DNA of 53,368 bases from positions 1 through 53,368 of the forward strand of contig JAAYCK010000029.1 in the NCBI GenBank assembly GCA_012729835.1, read 5' to 3'. Below are positions 34,367 through 42,825 of this stretch, piece after piece. The notes beneath the pieces are model-generated. The model saw only the letters and a program-made list of their open reading frames with translations, was not told the origin of the DNA and ran no database searches. This DNA is from Syntrophomonadaceae bacterium (GTDB lineage: Bacteria > Bacillota > Syntrophomonadia > Syntrophomonadales > Syntrophomonadaceae). A program made the position numbers and the translations under genes. Numbering within the stretch: position 1 is the first letter of the stretch; the number at the start of each line of letters is the position of its first letter.

Positions 34367-34522
34367 ACAAGGAAATTCTAATCAGAAATATTTCAGGTTT
34401 TATGCAACCTATCTGATATAAAAGGCTTCTAAATAATAGTAGTTTGATCCTGGAAATGATAAAAAAGAAAAAATGATGCGGTAGGTTTGATAAAATTAAT
34501 AGCTATACAAACCGGAGGTTTT

Positions 34523-34909
34523 ATGACAATTGATGAATTGGTGGCGGCAGCGGAAGCAGCCAGGGATCAGGCCTATGCGCCCTACTCAGGTTTCAGAGTC
34601 GGGGCTGCCCTGATGACCGAGGAAGGCAGGGTATACACCGGGGCCAATGTAGAGAATGCCTCCTATGGATTGACAGTCTGCGCTGAGCGTATTGCGGTTT
34701 TCAAAGCAGTTACTTCCGGTGAAAGAGAATTCAAGGTAATTGTTCTGGCAGGGAGCGGCCAAGGTTACATATATCCTTGTGGGGCTTGTTTGCAGGTGCT
34801 CGCAGAGTTCGCTCCTGCTCTTAAAGTAATTATTACCGATGAAACAAGACAGCATAAAGAATATAATTTGAATGAGATGTTACCCCAGCATTTTGTTTTG
34901 CCAACGTAG
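34523..34909 (+). CDS. cdd: Cytidine deaminase
   Basis: Cytidine deaminase converts cytidine and deoxycytidine to the uridine forms in pyrimidine salvage. The 128-residue protein matches the homotetrameric class in length. It has YAPYSGFRVGAAL, NVENASYGLTVCAERIA with the zinc-ligand Cys and catalytic Glu, and PCGACLQVLAEF with the remaining two cysteines. The open frame begins at 34487, but CCGGAGGTTTT precedes the ATG at 34523. era starts ten bases after its stop. Confidence 0.96.
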   Translation: MTIDELVAAAEAARDQAYAPYSGFRVGAALMTEEGRVYTGANVENASYGLTVCAERIAVFKAVTSGEREFKVIVLAGSGQGYIYPCGACLQVLAEFAPALKVIITDETRQHKEYNLNEMLPQHFVLPT

Positions 34910-34919
34910 GAGGGTTACA

Positions 34920-35801
34920 GTGAAATCAGGTTTTGTCAGTATTGTGGGTCGGCCCAATGTCGGCAAGTCCACGCTAATGAATACAATTATCGGAGCCAAG
35001 ATAGCGATCGTTACCGAAAAACCCCAGACTACACGGACCCGGATTCAGGGTATCCATACCTGTGGCGATGGACAGATTATCTTCATCGACACTCCGGGTA
35101 TCCACAAGCCTCAGCATCGTTTGGGTGAATACATGGTAGAGGTCTCTACCCGCACCTTCGATGAAGTTGATCTGATATATTACATGACTGATGTGACCCG
35201 TCCCTTTGGCGGCGGTGAACAATTCGTCATCAATCACCTGAAGGACGTATCGGTTCCGGTATTCCTGCTGGTCAACAAGATTGATCTGGTTAGCGAAACG
35301 GAAGTAGATGAATTCATTCAGAGCTTTACCAGTCAGATGCAATTCAGTGAGGTTATTCCCATGTCGGCTATGCATGGTACCAATATGGACAAGATGCTGG
35401 AGCTTACTTTCACGTCACTGCCGGAAGGACCTTTATACTATCCGGAGGATGACCTGACTGATCAGCCCGCTTCCTTCATTGCCGCCGAACTGATTCGGGA
35501 AAAAGCCCTGCTCCTGACCCGGGATGAAGTACCCCATTCTCTGGCGGTTGAAATCGAGGAATTCAAACAACAGACCGGCGGCAAGGTCTATCTGCGGGCA
35601 GTGATATATACGGAAAGGGACTCGCAAAAGGGGATCATTATCGGCAAGAACGGCCAGATGCTGAAAAACATAGGTGAGCAATCCCGTAAAGATATTGAAA
35701 TAATGCTGGATTCCGAAGTATATCTGGATCTGTGGGTCAAGGTCAAGAAAAACTGGCGTGACAGCGAGTCCAATCTTAACCAGTTCGGCTTCCGGCTGTG
35801 A
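34920..35801 (+). CDS. era: GTPase Era
   Basis: Era is an essential GTPase binding the 3' end of 16S rRNA and coupling ribosome assembly to growth. The 293-residue protein has G1 GRPNVGKST, G3 DTPGIHKPQHRLGEYM, G4 NKIDL, and a C-terminal KH domain (VYTERDSQKGIIIGKNGQMLKNIGEQSR). The frame is open from 34872, but GTG 34920 follows AGGAGG with correct spacing and gives the normal KSGFVSIVGRPNVG N-terminus. Its stop lies within the ribosome site of deoC. Confidence 0.97.
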   Translation: MKSGFVSIVGRPNVGKSTLMNTIIGAKIAIVTEKPQTTRTRIQGIHTCGDGQIIFIDTPGIHKPQHRLGEYMVEVSTRTFDEVDLIYYMTDVTRPFGGGEQFVINHLKDVSVPVFLLVNKIDLVSETEVDEFIQSFTSQMQFSEVIPMSAMHGTNMDKMLELTFTSLPEGPLYYPEDDLTDQPASFIAAELIREKALLLTRDEVPHSLAVEIEEFKQQTGGKVYLRAVIYTERDSQKGIIIGKNGQMLKNIGEQSRKDIEIMLDSEVYLDLWVKVKKNWRDSESNLNQFGFRL

Positions 35802-35811
35802 GGTGACACGC

Positions 35812-36477
35812 TTGCTGGCGGCATATCTGGATCACACCAATCTGAAACCTGAGGCAACCCGCCATGATATCGAATCCCTATGCCATGAGGCAGTCAAGTA
35901 TGGCATGGCAGCTGTATGCGTCCATCCTGGACGCCTGGTAGACGCTCACAGCATTGTTGATGGAACTTCCGTCAAGCTGTGTACGGTGATTGGATTTCCC
36001 TTGGGAGCAGATACCTCAGCTACCAAGTTGTTTGCAGCGCGCACCGCTCTGGATGACGGAGCCGATGAATTGGATCTGGTCATCAATATAGGAGCAGTGA
36101 AGGACAATAATTATGCTCTGGTCCAACATGAGATCATCAGCCTGCTGGAGTTGAAAAATCAGTATGATTATCAACTGAAGGTGATCGTGGAAACGGCATT
36201 GCTTACAGTGGAGGAACTGTCGGCAGTGACTGCTCTGATCAGTGAAAGCGGTGCTGATTATATCAAAACCTCTACGGGATTCTCCAGTCGGGGCGTCAGC
36301 CTTGCAGACATAGAGATAATAAAACGCTGCAAAAATGAAAGACTAAAAATAAAAGCCAGTGGCGGAATCAGAAAACTGGACTTCGCCCTGCAGCTATTAG
36401 AGGCAGGAGTCGACCGGATCGGGACCAGCAGTGGGGTTGAACTGATAGAGGAGTATAGGATACGGGGAGGACGATAG
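35812..36477 (+). CDS. deoC: Deoxyribose-phosphate aldolase
   Basis: DeoC cleaves 2-deoxyribose 5-phosphate to glyceraldehyde 3-phosphate and acetaldehyde in nucleoside catabolism. The 221-residue TIM-barrel protein begins LAAYLDHTNLKPEAT, has VCVHPGRL, GADELDLVINIG, the Schiff-base lysine segment YIKTSTGFS, and KASGGIRKLDFALQLL with the second lysine. GTG 35803 and TTG 35812 are both possible. The GAGGTGA site overlapping the era stop fits the TTG better, but the choice is not certain. It pairs functionally with cdd upstream in nucleoside salvage. Its stop lies inside a terminator hairpin. Confidence 0.93.
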   Translation: MLAAYLDHTNLKPEATRHDIESLCHEAVKYGMAAVCVHPGRLVDAHSIVDGTSVKLCTVIGFPLGADTSATKLFAARTALDDGADELDLVINIGAVKDNNYALVQHEIISLLELKNQYDYQLKVIVETALLTVEELSAVTALISESGADYIKTSTGFSSRGVSLADIEIIKRCKNERLKIKASGGIRKLDFALQLLEAGVDRIGTSSGVELIEEYRIRGGR

Positions 36478-36492
36478 GGAGTCGTCCTTTTT
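36468..36492 (+). terminator. Hairpin with T-run overlapping the deoC stop and the next ribosome site
   Basis: AGGACGA (36468-36474) pairs with TCGTCCT (36482-36488), followed by TTTTT up to the next ATG at 36493. The loop contains the deoC TAG stop and a GGGAG that could be the ribosome site of the next gene. It can therefore act as terminator, attenuator or ribosome-site switch. Confidence 0.6.
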
Positions 36493-37458
36493 ATGTTTCT
36501 GAAACGTATTAGTTTATTGATAATTATCATTGGGGTCTACACTAATGTTATGGTCAATCACCCCAGTTCCGGGATGAAAGCGCTGGGGTATCAGCAAGTA
36601 CTGGACCTCTATGGCGGGATATCTGCCGGGGTTCTGGAGATCAGGATCGTGCATCAGCCTGGTTTGAGAGTAATAAAAGAGGCTCATGGCGATAAGGTTG
36701 CAGCGGTCATTCCGGGAAGGGAAACCGATTACCCGCTGCTACTGGACAGCTTTATAAAGCAGGGTTATCGAGCGGTAGTTGAGTGTTCGGCCCTGGATGC
36801 CTGGCATACTACCGCCGCTGGGCAGAAATATCTTGAGAAGATGCAAAAGAATTCCTATCGGGTAGTAATTTTTGATGGAGGGCACCATCTACCTACCCTG
36901 GGTTTGGCTCCAGATATCATCATTATACCGCTGACTCATGGCTATGCAGCTCATTCCTACATGTTAGATGCCATCCGTGCACCGGTGGTAGCTGAACTAG
37001 CCGAAGAAGCGGGGTGCATGGCGGTTATCGCTACCGTGCCGCGTTGGGGTTTGGTTAAGGCGGAGCCGTCGCTGACACGGATTACAGAACGAATAATAGC
37101 GGACAGTCCACCTGCTGCGGTTAGGAGCGTTTTCAAACCGAAGGCCGCCCACGGGGTGAGCTTAAGTAACGGTATCTGTTTCGCTTTTGTCGACCGGGAA
37201 TACCTTGAGGACCAGACCGCCCTGACTCGAATGATTGACAAGATTTCGGATCAAGATATAAAAAAGATATGTCTGGCCTTTGATTATCGCTATGTCGACT
37301 TATCTTCTGCCGAGAGATATTGCCGTTCGTTGCGCCGGCAATATCAGGTGCCGGTACTCAGAGTCAATGAACCACTAAAAGTGGCCAGTGCCCTATTTTC
37401 CGGGGGAGTGGGAGAAAATGAATTATCGAAGTCGGGCTATTATTCTAAAAACCATTGA
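36493..37458 (+). CDS. Unknown protein with N-terminal membrane anchor, between deoC and recO
   Basis: I do not recognise this 321-residue protein. It has a hydrophobic N-terminal segment (about residues 5-20) likely to be a signal or anchor. A mixed alpha/beta soluble part follows, with several hydrophobic strands (RVVIFDGG, PDIIIIPLTHGY, GCMAVIATVP) that suggest two Rossmann-like layers and a HHLPTLGLAPD segment. No complete catalytic motif can be assigned. A T-run hairpin abuts its ATG, so read-through from deoC may be regulated. It overlaps the recO start by 41 bases, tying its expression to recO. Confidence 0.8.
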   Translation: MFLKRISLLIIIIGVYTNVMVNHPSSGMKALGYQQVLDLYGGISAGVLEIRIVHQPGLRVIKEAHGDKVAAVIPGRETDYPLLLDSFIKQGYRAVVECSALDAWHTTAAGQKYLEKMQKNSYRVVIFDGGHHLPTLGLAPDIIIIPLTHGYAAHSYMLDAIRAPVVAELAEEAGCMAVIATVPRWGLVKAEPSLTRITERIIADSPPAAVRSVFKPKAAHGVSLSNGICFAFVDREYLEDQTALTRMIDKISDQDIKKICLAFDYRYVDLSSAERYCRSLRRQYQVPVLRVNEPLKVASALFSGGVGENELSKSGYYSKNH

Positions 37459-38161
37459 TTATCGTGATGCTGACAAACTGGTCACATTATTTTCAGAAAA
37501 GCACGGCAAGGTACGGGCGGTTGCCCGGGGAGTAAAGAAGCCAGCCAGCAGCCTGCGCGTGTGTCTGCAGCCATTTTGCCATTCTAACTTGTATCTATCG
37601 GGGGGCAAGGAACTGGAAAACGTTACCCAGGGAAAATTGATTGATTTTTTCCCCAACATTCGGGAGGACATCGACCTTACTCTGCAGGTTTTATACCTGA
37701 TGGAACTTCTTGATAAGAGCCTGATGGATCACATGGCTTTACCCTCCCTTTATTCTGTTACTCTGACGGTCCTGGAGTATCTTAATACCCATGGTAATAA
37801 TCCTCTGGCCATCAGATATTTTGAAGCCAATCTGCTCAAATATTTAGGCTATCAGCCTCTGTTGGAGCGCTGTGTCAATTGCGGCACTCAGTCCGGTAAA
37901 CTGCAATCCTTCAATTTAGTGCGCGGTGGGGTGATATGCCCGGAGTGCAGCAAGACCCTGACCAGTGATTTTGATTTCAGCGGGGAAGCCTTGTCAATCC
38001 TGCGTTTGATAAGCAGCAGAGATGTTAACACCATGCACCGGATCAAGGCATCTCAAGCTGCGTTGAAAAATCTAGAGTTCTTTCTGGAGAAGAACCTGGA
38101 GTATCACCTGGAACGGCGCTTCAACATGAAAAAGACCATCCGGACCTTAAAATATCTATAG
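37418..38161 (+). CDS. recO: DNA repair protein RecO
   Basis: RecO anneals single strands and loads RecA with RecR in gap repair. The 247-residue protein begins with the OB-fold NYRSRAIILKTIDYRDADKLVTLFSEKHGKVRAVARGVKK. It continues with a helical domain and a zinc-type CVNCG...CPEC pair near residues 150-175. The frame opens at 37388, but GGGAGTGGGAGA precedes the ATG at 37418. It starts inside the preceding unknown gene. In Firmicutes recO usually sits between era and glyQS, as here apart from the insertions. Confidence 0.95.
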   Translation: MNYRSRAIILKTIDYRDADKLVTLFSEKHGKVRAVARGVKKPASSLRVCLQPFCHSNLYLSGGKELENVTQGKLIDFFPNIREDIDLTLQVLYLMELLDKSLMDHMALPSLYSVTLTVLEYLNTHGNNPLAIRYFEANLLKYLGYQPLLERCVNCGTQSGKLQSFNLVRGGVICPECSKTLTSDFDFSGEALSILRLISSRDVNTMHRIKASQAALKNLEFFLEKNLEYHLERRFNMKKTIRTLKYL

Positions 38162-38359
38162 TATGTGAAAGGCACTAACTTAGATATTTTTATTAAATTG
38201 TATTGGACTGTAAATAATAAGTTATTATCACTTGTGTATCAGTGCCACTTTAATCGTTTACACCAAGTTGTTGTTTAAAGTTCTTTGGCAATCGTGGTAA
38301 AATAAGTTTACGAGTTTGTGAAATGAATAACCTGAGTAATTTGATTGGGAGGGAATTTT

Positions 38360-39250
38360 ATGCTGGATCGACCTGACAGCATTGCAGAAAAATTCAAGAC
38401 CTTTATTGGTAACCTCAAAGTCGACAACCAGGATCTTATCATTCAGCGGGGCAAGGAAATAGCCTTGGCGCTCAATAATTATTATTGGAGAATTAAATCA
38501 GATACCCGCAACATACTCTATCTGGGTTCTTTCGGTCGCGACACAGCTATCAAAGAACTATCCAACGTCAATTTGATGGTGGTTTTGCCTCCGCAGGAAT
38601 ATCAACGCCTGGAAAAATGGCCGGGTAACGTCCAGCGAACCATGTTGCGCGAAATGCGTGACTTTATGACCAAAATCAATGAAGATGCCTATATCAGTGA
38701 GGATAACTGTCTGCTGCTGCCCTATAATAAACCCCCGATTTTCGAAATCCTACCAGCAGTCGCTGCCCCGAAGAAGAACGGCTATATCTATCCCGATCCG
38801 GACAATGGCGGAAGTTGGGGGATATTCAATCCCGTTCGCGAAATAGAGGTCTTGGACGAATTCAATTATAACTTCAATGGCAAGGTCAAACATCTGGCCC
38901 GTATGACTCGAGCCTGGAAGTTTCAACATAAGGTGGTCTTTCCGAGTATGCTAATCGATACCCTGGCCATGAGTTTCATGGATGATTGGGAGGGCGCCGA
39001 AACCTCTTATTCCTATTATGGCAATATGGTGATGGATTTCATGGAATACCTGGCCGGCAGAAAAATCGCCCAGCTAGACTGGTATGCGAAGGGCAGCAAC
39101 CGTAAGATCCACCGGGAAGAAGACTTCGGAGCCCCAGCCAATGAGGCCTACCATAAAGCAGTCGAAGCTATGAACTATGAAGAAAAGGGTGAGGCCTACA
39201 ATGCCAATCGCTGCTGGAAAGAGATTTTTGGCCCTGATTTTCCAGGGTAG
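38360..39250 (+). CDS. CD-NTase/SMODS-fold protein with degenerate catalytic residues (orphan)
   Basis: CD-NTases make cyclic oligonucleotide signals in CBASS antiphage systems. This 296-residue protein keeps the fold landmarks: G56-S57-F-G-R-D-T-A-I, the following LSNVNLMVVLP strand, IFEILPAVAAP, the helical LARMTRAWKFQHK core, and the characteristic end WKEIFGPDFPG. At the metal-binding sites, however, the usual Asp-x-Asp is N69-V70-N71 and the third Asp is E129, so it is probably unable to transfer nucleotides. No CBASS effector, ubiquitin-like or HORMA/TRIP13 genes adjoin it. It has a good GGGAGGGAA site before ATG 38360 and lies alone between recO and the glyQS T-box. It may be a nucleotide sensor or a decayed enzyme. 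Confidence 0.8.
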   Translation: MLDRPDSIAEKFKTFIGNLKVDNQDLIIQRGKEIALALNNYYWRIKSDTRNILYLGSFGRDTAIKELSNVNLMVVLPPQEYQRLEKWPGNVQRTMLREMRDFMTKINEDAYISEDNCLLLPYNKPPIFEILPAVAAPKKNGYIYPDPDNGGSWGIFNPVREIEVLDEFNYNFNGKVKHLARMTRAWKFQHKVVFPSMLIDTLAMSFMDDWEGAETSYSYYGNMVMDFMEYLAGRKIAQLDWYAKGSNRKIHREEDFGAPANEAYHKAVEAMNYEEKGEAYNANRCWKEIFGPDFPG

Positions 39251-39339
39251 AGAAGTCAACAGTGTATCCTTTGAGGCTGATTGACAGGGCTTATCGGGGC
39301 TGGTAAACTTATATAGTGATTGGCTGGAGAGGCCGGTTA

Positions 39340-39570
39340 TAAGCGAATATATGGCGATGATGAAGAGGAGTAGGCGAGGCTGATTCCCAACAGAGAACCG
39401 GGCGGGTGGAAACCGGTGGGGATGCTTTGACGAAGGCGCTTTGGAGCTTCAGGAGGAACGCCGCAAGGCTAGTAAAACCTGGTCAATTAAGCGGGCTGAT
39501 ATAGCCAAACAGGGTGGAACCGCGGGTTATCCCGTCCCTGTCCGAGAAGGACAGGGCTTTTCTGTTTTTT
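39340..39570 (+). promoter_or_regulatory. Glycine T-box riboswitch with terminator
   Basis: The leader has AGTA (39369-39372) for the specifier-loop S-turn, the AG bulge AGAGA (39392-39396), and the distal-loop GGTG (39405-39408). GAA then precedes the specifier codon GGC (39435-39437), which reads Gly. The T-box AGGGTGGAACCGCGG (39511-39525) pairs with the uncharged tRNA end. The competing terminator is CCCTGTCC (39536-39543) with GGACAGGG (39549-39556) and a T-rich tail. It should switch on glyQS when tRNA-Gly is uncharged. Confidence 0.93.
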
Positions 39571-39642
39571 GGGAGGCATCTGGGGGACGACTAATGCGAT
39601 CATTGCTTGGAATATATTGCTTTAAAGCATTAGGGTAAAAAC

Positions 39643-39690
39643 ATCTGTGTTAATCTGTGTATCACCTGTGTGCATCTGTGCTAAATGCTC
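39643..39690. repeat. ATCTGTG-type tandem repeats before glyQ
   Basis: Four to five imperfect units (ATCTGTGTTA, ATCTGTGTAT, ACCTGTGTGC, ATCTGTGCTA) follow each other. They are the reverse complement of the CACAGAT units after dgkA. Confidence 0.55.
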
Positions 39691-39754
39691 TCGAAATGAA
39701 TTGTTTTGTATCTGCGTCTTTTGTTCTTAGTCTACTAACCTTAAGGAGGTTTTT

Positions 39755-40669
39755 ATGTTAACTTTTCAGGAAATGATTCTGCGTCTGCACGATTTCTGGG
39801 GACGTCAGGGGTGTATCATCCAGCAACCTTACGATATGGAGAAGGGTGCCGGAACCATGAACCCCGCTACCTTTTTGCGTTGTCTGGGGCCGGAGCCCTG
39901 GAACGTGGCCTACATTGAACCGTCACGTCGCCCTACTGACGGGAGATATGGCGAAAATCCCAATCGGCTCCAGCACTATTACCAATACCAGGTCATACTC
40001 AAGCCATCGCCGGATAATGTCATAGATCTTTACCTGAACAGTCTGCGAGAACTGGGTATAGAGGCGGACAAACACGACATCAGACTGGTCGAGGATAACT
40101 GGGAATCCCCTACCCTGGGAGCCTGGGGCCTGGGCTGGGAAATATGGCTGGATGGCATGGAAATAACCCAGTTTACCTATTTTCAGCAATGCGGTGGTAT
40201 TGACTGTTTCCCGGTCAGTGCAGAGATCACTTATGGCATAGAGCGCATTGCCATGTATATTCAGAACAAGGAAAGCGTTTTTGATATCCAGTGGGTTGAT
40301 GGAATCACTTACGGAGATGTGCACCATCAGTCTGAGGTGGATTACTCGCACTACAATTTTGAGCTGGCTGATGTAGCTTCTCTTACTACCATGTTTAACC
40401 TATGTGAGAAAGAGGCCCAGCGGGTAGCGGCAGCTCATCTGCCTCAGCCTGCTTATGATTACGTGCTGAAGTGCTCCCACTTGTTCAACTTGCTGGATGC
40501 CCGGGGTGCAATCAGTGTTACCGAGCGTACCGGTTATATTGGTAGAGTTCGTAATCTAGCCCGCCTGGTAGCCGGCGAGTACCTGCAACAGCGTAAGAAT
40601 ATGGGGTATCCCCTGATTAAGGATGAGAAGCTGCGCGAGCAGATCCTTTCCGCTGAGGAGGTGGGCTAA
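39755..40669 (+). CDS. glyQ: Glycyl-tRNA synthetase alpha subunit
   Basis: This is the catalytic subunit of the alpha2beta2 bacterial glycyl-tRNA synthetase. The 304-residue protein begins [41 protein letters not shown], has [29 protein letters not shown], and [31 protein letters not shown], the class II core. It follows an AAGGAGG ribosome site and a glycine T-box. Its TAA overlaps the glyS ATG (TAATG), so the two subunits are translated together. Confidence 0.98.
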   Translation: MLTFQEMILRLHDFWGRQGCIIQQPYDMEKGAGTMNPATFLRCLGPEPWNVAYIEPSRRPTDGRYGENPNRLQHYYQYQVILKPSPDNVIDLYLNSLRELGIEADKHDIRLVEDNWESPTLGAWGLGWEIWLDGMEITQFTYFQQCGGIDCFPVSAEITYGIERIAMYIQNKESVFDIQWVDGITYGDVHHQSEVDYSHYNFELADVASLTTMFNLCEKEAQRVAAAHLPQPAYDYVLKCSHLFNLLDARGAISVTERTGYIGRVRNLARLVAGEYLQQRKNMGYPLIKDEKLREQILSAEEVG

Positions 40670-42738
40670 TGAAGAGAGATCTGATATTGGAGATAGGGGT
40701 CGAAGAACTGCCTTCGGCATATATGACCAGAGCCTTAGCCGATCTGCAGACTTTGGCGGAGAAGAAACTGACCGAAGCCCGGCTGGGTTATGACCGGCTT
40801 CAGATATTGGGAACACCGCGGCGCCTCACCATAATTGCTGAGGGCATGACTGAAATGCAGGGAGATGCCAATATTGAGAATCGTGGTCCCAAGAAGACCA
40901 GTGCTTTCGATGTCGATGGGAAACCCAGCAAGGCTGGCCTGGGCTTTGCCCGTGGTCAGGGCCTGGAATTTGATCAATTAGAAATCCGTGAACAGGGTGG
41001 TATTGAATACCTCTTTGCAGTTAAAAGGGAAGCCGGACGTCCGGCGGCTGAGGTGTTGCCGGAAGTACTTCCTGATATAATCAACTCACTGGTCTTTCCC
41101 AAGTCCATGCGCTGGGGAGCTTATACCACCAGATTTGCCCGGCCTATTCGCTGGTTGCTGGCTCTCTTTGGGCAGGATATCGTTAGATTTGCCATCGAGA
41201 ACATAGAGAGTTCCAACCTCACTTACGGGCATCGTTTCCTCTCCAGCGGAAGCCTGGAGGTAGGCGGCCTGGCCGAATATAAGCAGAAGCTGCGCGATAA
41301 CTTCGTGATCCTTGATCAGGAAGAACGTCAGGCCATGGTATGGCAGCAGGTGCAGGACGTAGCTGCTCGGGCTGGAGGACACGCTATGCAAAATGAAGAC
41401 CTGCTGGAAGAAGTCACATATCTGGTTGAATATCCTACAGCTTTTTTTGGTAGTTTTTCTTCTTCATATCTGGAGGTGCCGCCAGAGGTACTGACCACCA
41501 GTATGATCGAGCATCAGCGCTATTTCCCGGTTTACAGTGATTCTGGTGATCTGCTGCCGGGATTTATTGGGGTTAAGAACGGCCGTGATTATAGCATGGA
41601 TCTGGTGATTGCCGGTAACGAGAGGGTAATCAAAGCGCGCCTGGAGGATGCCCTTTTCTTCTGGCGGGAGGATGGCAAAAAAACATTGGAATCCATGGTG
41701 CCTGGATTTGAGAACGTTATGTTTCACGAACGACTGGGTACTCTGATGGACAAGGTTAATAGACTGGGTCAGATCTCCGTGAACCTGGGGACGGTTACTG
41801 GGTTAAGCTCATCGGATAAGCTTCAGCGTGCAGCCTTGTTGGCCAAGGCCGATCTGCTGTCAGCGATGGTTTACGAATTCCCCGAACTACAGGGGATCAT
41901 GGGCCGTTATTATGCCTTGCAGAGCGGAGAAGATACCGAGGTAGCGCAGGCCATACTGGAACACTACCTGCCCAGGTTTGCCGGCGATTCTCTGCCGGCA
42001 TCTGCTGCCGGTATAGTGCTCTGCCTGTCGGAAAAGCTCCACAACCTGGTGGGGTGTTTTGCCATCGGCATTAAACCGACCGGTTCACAGGACCCCTATG
42101 CTTTGCGCCGGCAGGCTCTGGGCTTGGTCAACATCATTCTGGAGAATAAACTGCATATAGATTTAAGAAAGATCTTGCTGGAAACCTATGCCTGTTTCTC
42201 CGGGGTGAAACTAAAGTTCGACGCCGATACTACAGCCAGTGAACTGATGGAGTTTATCCTGCAGCGGATGAGAGGAATCTTGCAGGAGCGGGGGATATCC
42301 TACGATGTAATCGATGCCGTTTTCGCAGTTCCCTCATCAGATTTAACGGAAGTAGCAGATCGCATTACCTGTGTTGACGAATTTAAGAACGCTGCCTACC
42401 GGGACGATTTTATGGTGGTATATAACCGCGCCAACAATCTATCTCGCAAATGGGAAAACGATGAAGTTGATCAGAGCGTTCTGGTCGATGAGAGTGAAAA
42501 GAACCTTTATGCGACAATGCATCACTTGGCTCCCCGGGTCAGGGATATGATCGCACGGCGGGATTATGAAGGAGCTCTCCGGGCTTTGGCCGGATTGCGC
42601 TCCTCCGTTGATGATTTCTTTGAAGCGGTTATGATCATGGTCGATGATGAGAGGCTGAAGGCTAGCCGACTAGGGCTGCTGAAATCAATTGCCAATTATT
42701 GTCAGCTAGTAGCTGATTTCAGTAAATTAGTAATATAA
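40669..42738 (+). CDS. glyS: Glycyl-tRNA synthetase beta subunit
   Basis: The beta subunit binds tRNA-Gly and completes the heterotetrameric synthetase. The 689-residue protein has the usual size: RDLILEIGVEELPSAYM at the start, RGPKKTSAFD, PKSMRWGAYTTRFARPIRWLLAL, HD-like and B3/B4-type middle domains, GIKPTGSQDPYALRRQALG, and the C-terminal DALR anticodon-binding part (YNRANNLSRK). It is translationally coupled to glyQ and under the same T-box. Confidence 0.98.
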   Translation: MKRDLILEIGVEELPSAYMTRALADLQTLAEKKLTEARLGYDRLQILGTPRRLTIIAEGMTEMQGDANIENRGPKKTSAFDVDGKPSKAGLGFARGQGLEFDQLEIREQGGIEYLFAVKREAGRPAAEVLPEVLPDIINSLVFPKSMRWGAYTTRFARPIRWLLALFGQDIVRFAIENIESSNLTYGHRFLSSGSLEVGGLAEYKQKLRDNFVILDQEERQAMVWQQVQDVAARAGGHAMQNEDLLEEVTYLVEYPTAFFGSFSSSYLEVPPEVLTTSMIEHQRYFPVYSDSGDLLPGFIGVKNGRDYSMDLVIAGNERVIKARLEDALFFWREDGKKTLESMVPGFENVMFHERLGTLMDKVNRLGQISVNLGTVTGLSSSDKLQRAALLAKADLLSAMVYEFPELQGIMGRYYALQSGEDTEVAQAILEHYLPRFAGDSLPASAAGIVLCLSEKLHNLVGCFAIGIKPTGSQDPYALRRQALGLVNIILENKLHIDLRKILLETYACFSGVKLKFDADTTASELMEFILQRMRGILQERGISYDVIDAVFAVPSSDLTEVADRITCVDEFKNAAYRDDFMVVYNRANNLSRKWENDEVDQSVLVDESEKNLYATMHHLAPRVRDMIARRDYEGALRALAGLRSSVDDFFEAVMIMVDDERLKASRLGLLKSIANYCQLVADFSKLVI

Positions 42739-42825
42739 AAAAAGGGGCTTAACAGGATTCTAATTTTTGATATAGTATATATAATTAGTTCATTTAAGGG
42801 TAAAAAGTATAGCACATAACAGGCG

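Larger units (their letters stand above)
39251..39754 (+). other. 504-base regulatory gap: T-box leader plus repeats before glyQ
   Basis: No protein gene is supported. It holds the glyQS T-box leader (about 39340-39570), then a CACAGAT-type repeat tract in reverse orientation (39643-39690), and the AAGGAGG ribosome site just before glyQ. A 65-codon open frame over the T-box is an artefact of the RNA element. Confidence 0.8.

Noticed and set aside
38360-39250. A complete CBASS defence operon
   Set aside because: Only the CD-NTase-like gene is present. Flanking genes are recO and glyQS, and the catalytic residues are altered.
39441-39638. 65-codon open frame upstream of glyQ
   Set aside because: It runs through the specifier loop, T-box and terminator of the glyQS riboswitch and has no ribosome site.
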